Positions 1 to 6,270 of a stretch of 21,866 bases of DNA are shown in pieces. The DNA comes from CALGFH01 sp036003705 (GTDB lineage: Bacteria > Actinomycetota > CALGFH01): contig DASYSE010000129.1 in assembly GCA_036003705.1 (NCBI GenBank), positions 1-21,866 of the forward strand. The letters are read 5' to 3'. The notes below the pieces were generated by a model that was not told the origin of the DNA, did no database searches, and was given only the letters and a program-made list of their open reading frames with translations. The position numbers were made by a program, and so were the translations under genes. Position 1 is the stretch's first letter. Every line of letters begins with the position of its first letter.

Positions 1-189
1 GGCGGTGGTCCGGCCGCGGACCATGTGCTGGTCGGAGCCGCAGATGTTGGTGGCCACGACCTTCAGGATCACCCCGTGCTGCAAGGGACGGTTGTCCTGC
101 TCGGGCAGCTCGAGCTTGGGATAGTCGAGGTCCTGGACCTCTACATGTCCGGGCCCGGTGTAGACGACACCGCGGTTGTTGTCCGCCAC
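1..189 (-). CDS. fdhA: Glutathione-independent formaldehyde dehydrogenase (N-terminal part, cut by window edge)
   Basis: Zinc-dependent medium-chain dehydrogenase that oxidises formaldehyde to formate with NAD. Only the first 63 codons are in the window; the rest lies beyond base 1. What is visible matches the start of the Pseudomonas putida FdhA type: RGVVYTGPGHVEVQ, then HGVILKVVATNICGSDQHMV, which carries the catalytic zinc Cys and the adjacent G-S-D-Q-H segment, then RGRTTA. The start is GTG at 189, with a strong AGGAGGAGGG ribosome binding site just upstream at about 197-207. The gene lies 52 bases downstream of cobS in the same direction. It could be read through from the cobalamin operon, but its own strong ribosome binding site also allows independent expression. 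The family call is firm for the part seen. Substrate choice between formaldehyde and other aldehydes or alcohols cannot be settled from this fragment. Confidence 0.85.
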   Translation of the reverse strand, partial: MADNNRGVVYTGPGHVEVQDLDYPKLELPEQDNRPLQHGVILKVVATNICGSDQHMVRGRTTA

Positions 190-241
190 GGTCGTTCCCT
201 CCTCCTCGAGAGGTCGGTCCGATCCTTTGGCCCCTACCCCA

Positions 242-1024
242 TCACGCAGAACCGGACACTAAGGCAATCAAGGTCGACACGGGCGATTGCCAGGTGCCGG
301 CCGCGGCCGCGACCAGGAGCACCAGGATCTCCGCCAGCTGCTGGATGGCGCCGAGCACGTCGCCGCTGACGCCGCCGATCCGGCGCCGGGCCAGGCGGCC
401 GAGCAGCCAGGCGGCGACGGCACCGGCGGCGGCCGCCCAGAGGGCGACGGCGCCGAGCAGCGCCAGCGCGACGGCCAGGCCGGCGACGGCACCGAGCAGC
501 GCCCGCCGGCGGGACAGCGCCTGGACGTAGGTGGCGCCGAGCCCGGTCCCGGCGGCGGCCGGGAAGCTGGCCATGGCGGCGACCGCGGTTGCCCGGCTGA
601 GGGCGTGCGCGGCCGGCAGGGCGGCCATGGCGGCGGCCGGGGCCAGCGCGGCCACCGCCCCGACCCGCAGCAGCAGGCTGGCCGCGACGGCCAGCACCCC
701 GAAGGTGCCGAGACGGGGGTCCTTGAGGATGCGGACGGTGCTCTCGCGGTCCCGGCCGCCACCGAACGCGTCCGCGCTGTCCCCCAGGCCGTCCTCGTGG
801 AACGCCCCGGTGAGGGCGACCCCGGCGACGACCGCGACGGTCGCCGCCGGCAGCGGCGGGAGCAGGCCGTGGGCGCCGGCGTAGACGGCGCCCACGGCCA
901 GGCCGACCCCGGCGCCGACCACCGGGAACCAGGGCACGAACCGGGCCAGCCCGGCCGGCTCCCTCACCCCGGTCCCGGTCGGCACCCGGGTCAGGAACGA
1001 CACCGCCCCGAGCAGATCCTTCAC
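242..1024 (-). CDS. cobS: Adenosylcobinamide-GDP ribazoletransferase (cobalamin synthase)
   Basis: Integral membrane enzyme that joins adenosylcobinamide-GDP to alpha-ribazole or its phosphate, the last assembly step of adenosylcobalamin. The 260-residue product has the usual family length. It carries the acidic motif DGLGDSADAFGGG at about residues 78-90 and KDPRLGTFG at 101-109, which are the family hallmarks, followed by several hydrophobic Ala/Leu/Val-rich membrane segments. The start is GTG at 1024, in a GTGA overlap with the cobT stop. An AGGAG ribosome binding site lies about 8 bases upstream, inside cobT. A longer open frame continues upstream through cobT, but that part is compositionally a shadow of cobT. 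This is the last gene of the coupled corrinoid operon. Confidence 0.95.
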   Translation of the reverse strand: MKDLLGAVSFLTRVPTGTGVREPAGLARFVPWFPVVGAGVGLAVGAVYAGAHGLLPPLPAATVAVVAGVALTGAFHEDGLGDSADAFGGGRDRESTVRILKDPRLGTFGVLAVAASLLLRVGAVAALAPAAAMAALPAAHALSRATAVAAMASFPAAAGTGLGATYVQALSRRRALLGAVAGLAVALALLGAVALWAAAAGAVAAWLLGRLARRRIGGVSGDVLGAIQQLAEILVLLVAAAAGTWQSPVSTLIALVSGSA

Positions 1025-2127
1025 CAAGGTTCTCCTGGCCCATTCCCCGGTGATGGGCCGCTCCCCCTGCCGGCTGGGCCGTTGCCGGCTGGGCCGTTCC
1101 CGGCTGCGCCGTTGTCCAGGCCCCACTCGGTGAAGGTGGCGACCTCGGTGACGGCGGCGGCGGCAAGGCGCAGCAACGGCACCGCGGCCAGGGCGCCGCT
1201 GGCCTCCCCCAGGCGCATGCCGAGGTCGAGCAGCGGCGGCTTGCCGAGCCGCTGCAGCAGGGCCAGATGGCCCGGCTCGGCCGAGCGGTGGCCGGCGATG
1301 GCATTGGCCAGCGCGCCGGGGACGGCCAGCTCCAGCGGCGCCACCGCCGCGGTGACCACGAACCCGTCGAGGACCAGCGGCAGGGGGCGCAGCCGGGCCT
1401 CGACCGCCGCCCCGGCCAGCGCGGCCAGCTCGGACCCGCCGGCCTGGCGCAGCACCTCCAGCGGGGGCGCGGTCCCGACCCGAAGCCGGGCAGCCTCGAC
1501 CGCGGCCAGCTTGCGCGCCAGGCCGGCGTCGTCGACGCCGGTGCCCCTGCCGGTGCTGGCCTCGGCGGAGCGGCCGAGCAGGATGGCGGTGACGGCGGCG
1601 GCCGCGGTGGTGTTGCCGATCCCCATCTCGCCGAGCACCAGCAGGTCGGCGTCCAGCCCGGCAACGGCCCGCCGGCCGGCCTCGAAGCAGGCCCGGAACC
1701 GGGCGGTCCCCAGCGCCGGCTCCCGGGCCAGGTCGCCGGTCGGGTCGCCGACCCCGACGTCGACCACGTCCAGGGTGGCGCCGACGTGCCTGGCCAGCAC
1801 GCTGGCGGTGGCGACGCCCTCCCGCAGCGCCTTCAGCATGGCCGCGGTCACCTCGGCCGGGTAGGCGCTGACCCCCTCGACCGCGACCCCGTGGTCGGCG
1901 GCGAACACCACCACGGCCGGACGGCGCACCGCCGGCCCGTCGTTCCCCTGCCAGGCGGCCAGCCACACGGCCAGCTGGTCCAGCCGGGCCAGCGCCCCGG
2001 CCGGGCGGAGGACCTGCCCGGCCCGCTCGGCCACCGCGGCCGCCGCCCGCCCATCCGGCCCAGGCGCCCCTGCCAGCAGGGCGACGACCTCCTCGTCCAT
2101 GGCGGCGCGGCGGCCGGCGTCAGCCAT
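1021..2127 (-). CDS. cobT: Nicotinate-nucleotide--dimethylbenzimidazole phosphoribosyltransferase
   Basis: Cytoplasmic enzyme that activates the lower-ligand base (typically 5,6-dimethylbenzimidazole) to alpha-ribazole phosphate using nicotinate mononucleotide. The 368 residues include FAADHGV (about 75-81), GEMGIGNTT (166-174), GRGTGVDD (193-200), DGFVVTAA (254-261), GHRSAEPGH (279-287) and DLGMRLGEASGA (301-312). The last motif contains the expected catalytic Glu at about 308. The start is ATG at 2127, in an 8-base overlap with the end of cobU. A second in-frame ATG at 2100 would remove nine residues. The roughly 30 C-terminal residues beyond the catalytic core are Gly/Asn/Pro/Ala-rich and contain a short tandem repeat. 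The 3' end overlaps cobS by 4 bases (GTGA). Confidence 0.95.
   Translation of the reverse strand: MADAGRRAAMDEEVVALLAGAPGPDGRAAAAVAERAGQVLRPAGALARLDQLAVWLAAWQGNDGPAVRRPAVVVFAADHGVAVEGVSAYPAEVTAAMLKALREGVATASVLARHVGATLDVVDVGVGDPTGDLAREPALGTARFRACFEAGRRAVAGLDADLLVLGEMGIGNTTAAAAVTAILLGRSAEASTGRGTGVDDAGLARKLAAVEAARLRVGTAPPLEVLRQAGGSELAALAGAAVEARLRPLPLVLDGFVVTAAVAPLELAVPGALANAIAGHRSAEPGHLALLQRLGKPPLLDLGMRLGEASGALAAVPLLRLAAAAVTEVATFTEWGLDNGAAGNGPAGNGPAGRGSGPSPGNGPGEPW
1070..1114 (-). repeat. Three 15-bp tandem repeats in the 3' end of cobT
   Basis: Three units of 15 bases (1070-1084, 1085-1099, 1100-1114) differ from one another at one or two positions. Read on the minus strand they encode NGAAG-NGPAG-NGPAG in the CobT tail. 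The unit keeps the reading frame, so copy-number changes would only lengthen or shorten a likely disordered tail. Confidence 0.85.
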
Positions 2128-2704
2128 CGGGCGCCCACCCGGCCGCGGTGATCCCGGCAGCGCCGCCGGCGGTCCCGAGCACGGCCAGGGGGTCGAGCAG
2201 GGGGACGGCCCGGCCGGCGACCAGCAGCAGCGCCTGGTCGGCGGCGGCGGCCCAGCTGGCGTTGACCTGGCCGAGCAGGTCGCGGTAGCGGCGGGCCAGG
2301 GCTCCGGCGGGCACGATCCCGGCCCCGACCTCGTTGCTGACCACCACCGTCGGTCCCGACCTGGCCGCGGCGACCGCCGCGGCCGCCCGCGCCCGCCGCT
2401 CCACCTGGCCGTCGGCCAGGCCCTGCGCCATCAGGTTGGACACCCAGAGGGTGAGGCAGTCCACGATCACGAAGCCGCCGTCGGGTGCCGCCCTCAGCGC
2501 CGGCTCCAGCTCCCGCGGGGCCTCCACCGTCCGCCAGGAGCGCGGCCGTCCGGCGCGGTGCCGCTCGATCCGCTCGGCCATCTCCGCGTCCCCGGCCTGG
2601 CCGGTCACCACCACCGTGACCGGGCCGGCCCAGTCCCCCGCCAACCGCGCGGCCAGCGCCGACTTGCCGCTGCGGGCGCCACCCAGCAACACGGTCAGCG
2701 CCAT
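2120..2704 (-). CDS. cobU: Adenosylcobinamide kinase / adenosylcobinamide-phosphate guanylyltransferase
   Basis: Bifunctional cytoplasmic enzyme (CobU/CobP) that phosphorylates adenosylcobinamide and then transfers GMP to give adenosylcobinamide-GDP, the CobS substrate. The 194-residue product has the usual length. Visible motifs are the P-loop GGARSGKS at 8-15, the His of ERIERHRAGRP at residue 49 (matching the guanylylated His of the family), VDCLTLWVSN at 81-90 and SNEVGAGIVP at 123-132. The start ATG at 2704 shares one base with the cobO stop (TGATG), and its end overlaps the cobT start by 8 bases. The same frame stays open upstream to 3130, but that part is a shadow of cobO. In salvage the kinase activity is what allows imported cobinamide to be used. 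Confidence 0.95.
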   Translation of the reverse strand: MALTVLLGGARSGKSALAARLAGDWAGPVTVVVTGQAGDAEMAERIERHRAGRPRSWRTVEAPRELEPALRAAPDGGFVIVDCLTLWVSNLMAQGLADGQVERRARAAAAVAAARSGPTVVVSNEVGAGIVPAGALARRYRDLLGQVNASWAAAADQALLLVAGRAVPLLDPLAVLGTAGGAAGITAAGWAPDG

Positions 2705-3273
2705 CAGTAGTCGATGCCCCGCCGGGCCACCACGCCGGTGTCGTAGGCGTGGCGCACCTTCCGCATCTCGGTCACGGTGTCGGCGACCTCGACCAGCTCG
2801 CCGGGGGCGTCGCGGCCGGTGGCGACCACGTTGACCGCCGCTGGGCGGTCGCGGATCGCCTTCACCACCTCGGCGGTCCCGATCCAGCCCCAGGTCATCG
2901 GGTAGGTGATCTCGTCGAGGACCACCAGCTGGTAGTCGCCGGAGGCGATCGCGCGGCTGGCCGCCTCCCAGGCCGCGACCGCCAGGGCCTGGGTGGCCTC
3001 GAGGTTCTCGGAGTCCCAGGTGAAGCCGTCCCCCATCGGGTTCCAGTCGACCCCCAGCCGGCGGCCGAGCTCCTCCTCGCCGGTGCGCCAGCGGCCCGAC
3101 TTGAGGAACTGGATGACGCAGACCTTCCAACCGCGGGCCACCGCCCGCAGCACCACCCCGAACGCGGCCGTCGACTTGCCCTTGCCGTCGCCGGTGTTGA
3201 CCAGCACCAGGGAGGGGGCCTGGCGCCGGGCCGGCCGCTCCGGCGGGGTCACCGGGGGGCCCTCGGGATTCAC
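2704..3273 (-). CDS. cobO: Cob(I)yrinic acid a,c-diamide / corrinoid adenosyltransferase
   Basis: ATP:corrinoid adenosyltransferase of the CobA/CobO/BtuR family, which attaches the 5'-deoxyadenosyl upper ligand to reduced corrinoids. The 189 residues contain the modified P-loop GDGKGKS (28-34), the FLKSGRW segment, the Walker B-like VVLDEITYPM, and the C-terminal ATGRDAPGEL and GIDY segments typical of the family. The first 20 residues are Pro-rich and probably disordered. The start is GTG at 3273, in a GTGA overlap with the end of btuD. Its place between the importer and cobU fits a role in adenosylating freshly imported corrinoids before loop assembly. Confidence 0.95.
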   Translation of the reverse strand: MNPEGPPVTPPERPARRQAPSLVLVNTGDGKGKSTAAFGVVLRAVARGWKVCVIQFLKSGRWRTGEEELGRRLGVDWNPMGDGFTWDSENLEATQALAVAAWEAASRAIASGDYQLVVLDEITYPMTWGWIGTAEVVKAIRDRPAAVNVVATGRDAPGELVEVADTVTEMRKVRHAYDTGVVARRGIDY

Positions 3274-4085
3274 GTGGCCACCTGCCTTCCTGCCGGGGCG
3301 CCGTCCCGCCTGGCCGCGCGGACCGGGATCACCACGATCCCGCCGCCCGGCTCCTCGAGGACACGAACCGACGCATGGTAGTGCTGGCTGATGACCCGCT
3401 CGGTCAGGACCGTGCGGGTCGGGCCGGAGGCCGCGACCCGGCCGCCGTCGAGCAGGACCAGCTGGTCGGCGAACTGGCCGGCCACGGTCAGGTCGTGCAT
3501 GGCGCTCACCACCGTCAGGTCTAGGTCGTCGCGGAGGGCGTCGACCAGCTCCAGCAGCTGCTGCTGGTGGCCGACGTCCAGGCCTGTGGTCGGCTCGTCC
3601 AGCAGCAGCACCGGCGCCTGCTGGGCCAGGGCCCGGGCCAGCACGGCCCGCTGGCGCTCGCCGCCGCTCAGCGAGTCGATCCGGCGGGCGGCGAACGCGG
3701 TCAGGTCCAGGTGGTCGAGGACCGAGGCGACGATGCCCAGGTCGCGCCTGGACTCGGTCGCGAAGTAGGGGATGTAGGGGGTGCGGCCCATCAGCACGTA
3801 GTCGGTGACGGTCAGCCCGGCCGGGACCACCGGGTGCTGCGGGACCAGGGCGATCCGCCTGGCCAGCTCCCTGCGCGACAGCGCCCCGGGCGGGGCGTCG
3901 CCGACCCGGACCTCGCCCTGGTGGCGAACCAGCCCGGCCACCGTTCGGAGCAGGGTGGTCTTGCCAGCCCCGTTCGGCCCGATCAGGCCCAGCCGGGCGC
4001 CGCTGGGGATGGTCATGGTCAGGTCGCGCAGCACCGGCCGCCCGTCGAGGACGACCGAGACGCCGCGCAGCCCGATGGCGGTCAC
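3270..4085 (-). CDS. btuD: Corrinoid ABC transporter ATP-binding protein (BtuD/FecE type)
   Basis: Cytoplasmic ATPase subunit of a type II ABC importer of the iron-siderophore/vitamin B12 class. The 271 residues show Walker A GPNGAGKT (36-43), Q-loop Gln in VPQHP (about 83), signature LSGGERQ (139-145), Walker B VLLLDEP (159-165), D-loop GLD (168-170) and the switch His in SAMHDL (about 197). The start is GTG at 4085, in a GTGA overlap with the btuC stop; the frame is open further upstream, but that is a shadow of btuC. The family alone does not separate B12 from siderophore transport. The corrinoid assignment rests on the riboswitch and the downstream cob genes. Confidence 0.92.
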   Translation of the reverse strand: MTAIGLRGVSVVLDGRPVLRDLTMTIPSGARLGLIGPNGAGKTTLLRTVAGLVRHQGEVRVGDAPPGALSRRELARRIALVPQHPVVPAGLTVTDYVLMGRTPYIPYFATESRRDLGIVASVLDHLDLTAFAARRIDSLSGGERQRAVLARALAQQAPVLLLDEPTTGLDVGHQQQLLELVDALRDDLDLTVVSAMHDLTVAGQFADQLVLLDGGRVAASGPTRTVLTERVISQHYHASVRVLEEPGGGIVVIPVRAARRDGAPAGRQVAT

Positions 4086-5158
4086 AGCGACCGCCGGGAG
4101 GTGCGCAGCACCAGGGCGAAGAAGGGCGCTCCGAAGAAGGCGGTGACCACGCCGATGGGCAGCTCGGCCGGGGCCGTCACGGTCCTGGCGACCAGGTCGG
4201 CCAGGATCAGGAAGGCGGCTCCGACGATCAGGCACAGGGGCACCAGCAGCCGGTAGCTGGACCCGGCGACCAGCCGCACCGTGTGCGGGACGATGATGCC
4301 GACGAACCCGATCAGGCCGCTGACCGCCACCGCGGCCGCGGTGGCCAGGGTGGCCGCCGCGACCACCACCAGCCGCACCCTGGCCGCCCGCACGCCGAGG
4401 CTGGAAGCCTCGTCGTCGCCGACCGCGAGCACGTCGATCAGGCGCCGGTGGAGCAGGATCACGACGGCGCTGAGCAGCGCGTACGGCACCACCAGGACCA
4501 CCTCGCTCCAGCCGGCGGTGGTGAGGCGCCCGAGGATCCAGCCGTAGACCTCGCGCAGCGTCTCGTCCTGCCGCTGCTGCACGTAGGTCTGGATGGCGGT
4601 GAGGAAGGAGGCGACCGCGACCCCGGAGAGGATCAGGGTGGTGGCGGTGCGGGCACCGCCCGAGCGTCCCAGGGCGTAGGCGGCCGCCACCCCGGCGACC
4701 GCCCCGGCGAACGCGGCCACCGGGAGCAGGTCGACCGGCCAGCTGGAGGTGTCGGGCCCGTAGGCGATGGCCAGGGTTGCGGCGAGGCCGGCGCCGGCGG
4801 CGGCCCCGAGCAGGTAGGGGTCGGCCAGCGGGTTGCGGAACACCCCCTGGTAGGCGGCCCCGGCCAGGGCCAGCATGGCCCCGACGAGCCCGCCAAGCAC
4901 CACCCGGGGCAGGCGCAGCTGCCACAGGATGGCCGCGTCGCGCTCGGGCAGCCCGGAGTCGACGTCCACCAGCGGGAGCCGTCCGGCCAGCTCGGCCAGC
5001 ACGCCGCCGGTGCCGAGCCGCACCGGGCCGACCAGGACGGCGAGCAGGGCCGCCCCCGCCAGGCAGGCGCAGGCGGCCAGCAGCAGGCCGGCCCGGAGCC
5101 GAGCCGGGCGCGGCTCGGGCGCGACCGGCGCGCGCCCGAGCCGCTGGGTGACGGTCAC
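4082..5158 (-). CDS. btuC: Corrinoid ABC transporter permease (BtuC/FecCD type)
   Basis: Membrane permease of a type II ABC importer, expected to work as a homodimer with BtuD. The 358 residues begin with a short basic cytoplasmic tail, then about ten hydrophobic segments. Family landmarks are LRLPRVVLGGLVGAMLALAG with the following YQGVFRNPLADPYLLG, then GFVGIIVPHTVRLV, and the C-terminal ELPIGVVTAFFGAPFFALVL. The start is GTG at 5158, in a GTGA overlap with the btuF stop. An upstream extension of the frame to 5338 is a shadow of btuF. Substrate assignment comes from the operon context. Confidence 0.93.
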   Translation of the reverse strand: MTVTQRLGRAPVAPEPRPARLRAGLLLAACACLAGAALLAVLVGPVRLGTGGVLAELAGRLPLVDVDSGLPERDAAILWQLRLPRVVLGGLVGAMLALAGAAYQGVFRNPLADPYLLGAAAGAGLAATLAIAYGPDTSSWPVDLLPVAAFAGAVAGVAAAYALGRSGGARTATTLILSGVAVASFLTAIQTYVQQRQDETLREVYGWILGRLTTAGWSEVVLVVPYALLSAVVILLHRRLIDVLAVGDDEASSLGVRAARVRLVVVAAATLATAAAVAVSGLIGFVGIIVPHTVRLVAGSSYRLLVPLCLIVGAAFLILADLVARTVTAPAELPIGVVTAFFGAPFFALVLRTSRRSL

Positions 5159-6030
5159 GAACCGACCGTCTCCAAGGCCTGCACCTTGGCCGCGATGAGC
5201 CGCAGGAAGTCGACGATGCGCGGCCCCCAGCGGGAGGCGACGTCGTCGTCCAGCTCGATCACGGCGCCGGCCTTGACCGCCCGCAGCTGGTCCCAGCCGT
5301 CCCTGGCCGCGACCGTCTTGGCCGACTGCCCGCAGCACTTGGTGTCGGCCAGGAAGATCAGGTCGGGGTCGGCCTTGACGACGTACTCGGCCGACAGCTG
5401 CGGGTAGCCGCCGCCGTCCTTGTCGGCCGCGTCGGCGATGTTCTCCATGCCGAGCTGGGCGTAGAGCTGGCCGATGAACGTCTTGGAGGTGGCCGAGTAG
5501 AGGTTCTTGTCCAGCTCGTGGTAGTAGGCGAGGCGGCGCTCGGGCCGGGGACCACCGGTGAGCTTCTGGATCTCGGACCGCATGGTGGCGGTGAGCTGCC
5601 CGGCCTCGGCCGGATGGCCGGTCGCCTTGCCGAGCTGGTCGATCTGGGCGTAGGTGTCGTCGAGGCGCTTGGCCGCCGGCTGCTGCAGGGCCGGGATGCC
5701 GAGCTTCTCCAGGCCGGCCTTCAGCTCACCGGGGTCGTCGGAGTAGACGACCAGGTCGGGCTTGTAGCGGGCGATCGCCTCGAGGTTCGGCTGGTAGGCC
5801 GACAGGTCGGTCCTGGGGGCGTCGGCCGGGTAGTTGGAGTTGCTGTCGACGGCCACCACCTGGCCGCCGGCGCCGACGGCGAACAGGATCTCGGTCGCGG
5901 TCGGCGACAGCGAGACGATCCGCTTGGGCTGCTGCTGCCCGGGGTCGGCCTGGTCGCCGGGCGTCTCCCCCCCGCAGCCGGCCGCGACCAGGGCCAGGAG
6001 CAGCAGCAGGGGAACGAGGGCCTTCCTCAT
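5155..6030 (-). CDS. btuF: Corrinoid-binding lipoprotein of ABC transporter (BtuF type)
   Basis: Extracellular solute-binding lipoprotein that captures corrinoids and delivers them to BtuCD. The 291 residues start with a lipoprotein signal peptide: MRK, a Leu/Ala-rich core and the lipobox LVAAGC, with Cys19 as the anchor. A Gln/Pro-rich linker follows, then the helical-backbone binding fold opening with KRIVSLSPTATEILFAVGAG. A LADTKCCGQS segment with adjacent cysteines and the ending DDDVASRWGPRIVDFLRLIA are typical of actinobacterial cobalamin-binding members. ATG at 6030 follows GGAGG closely (four-base gap). The frame is open to 6117, but that part is riboswitch leader. The gene is first in the operon and under direct riboswitch control. 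Confidence 0.93.
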   Translation of the reverse strand: MRKALVPLLLLLALVAAGCGGETPGDQADPGQQQPKRIVSLSPTATEILFAVGAGGQVVAVDSNSNYPADAPRTDLSAYQPNLEAIARYKPDLVVYSDDPGELKAGLEKLGIPALQQPAAKRLDDTYAQIDQLGKATGHPAEAGQLTATMRSEIQKLTGGPRPERRLAYYHELDKNLYSATSKTFIGQLYAQLGMENIADAADKDGGGYPQLSAEYVVKADPDLIFLADTKCCGQSAKTVAARDGWDQLRAVKAGAVIELDDDVASRWGPRIVDFLRLIAAKVQALETVGS

Positions 6031-6031
6031 C

Positions 6032-6098
6032 CATCCTCCTCTCGGTCGGAGGATGCGAGGCCTGTGGGAACCAGAGGCACAACCCGCCCTTCCTCCGA
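6032..6098 (-). promoter_or_regulatory. Riboswitch expression platform: hairpin over the btuF ribosome binding site and competing strand
   Basis: On the minus strand CATCCTCC (6055-6048) can pair perfectly with GGAGGATG (6039-6032) across an 8-base loop. This buries the only ribosome binding site of btuF. Upstream, TCGGAGGA (6098-6091) is exactly complementary to TCCTCCGA (6053-6046), which overlaps the 5' arm of that hairpin, so the two pairings exclude each other. No run of T follows, so control of translation rather than termination is inferred. Confidence 0.7.
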
Positions 6099-6104
6099 GG
6101 ACTG

Positions 6105-6236
6105 AGCTTGCGGCCACGGAGGCAGGCGACCTGGCTCGTCCCCGCCGGATGCCGGCGGGGCCTCACAGTTGCGGGACAGCGCCGGGTTGGTGCCGGACTT
6201 CGCTGGTCCCCGTGGCGCCCGGCGGAGGCGCCGGAC
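6105..6236 (-). promoter_or_regulatory. Cobalamin riboswitch aptamer
   Basis: Read on the minus strand, the leader contains the conserved B12 aptamer core. It includes a GTCCGGCACCAACCCGGCGC-like segment, CCCGCAACTGTGA (6175-6163), a peripheral hairpin with a 9-bp CCCCGCCGG/CCGGCGGGG stem (6160-6140), and the B12 box GCCAGGTCGCCTGCC (6135-6121). The order and spacing match adenosylcobalamin-type aptamers. The edges are approximate. Binding of adenosylcobalamin would be expected to lower expression of the downstream uptake and salvage genes. Confidence 0.93.
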
Positions 6237-6242
6237 GCACCG

Positions 6243-6270
6243 AGTATATGACACACTCCGGCCATGACAG
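6243..6270 (-). promoter_or_regulatory. Candidate promoter of the btuF-cobS operon
   Basis: The minus strand has TATACT at 6248-6243 as a good -10 box and CTGTCA at 6270-6265 as a weak -35 box with 16 bases between. The predicted start near 6236 falls just at the 5' edge of the aptamer. The -35 overlaps the first codons of the divergent DUF885 gene. Confidence 0.5.

Noticed and set aside
1070..1114. Short repeats as a CRISPR-like array
   Set aside because: The units are 15 bases with no spacers and lie inside cobT in frame.
242..1966. One long frame suggesting a CobT-CobS fusion
   Set aside because: The upstream part is not CobT in this frame. CobT is read in another frame and ends in a GTGA overlap with the CobS start.
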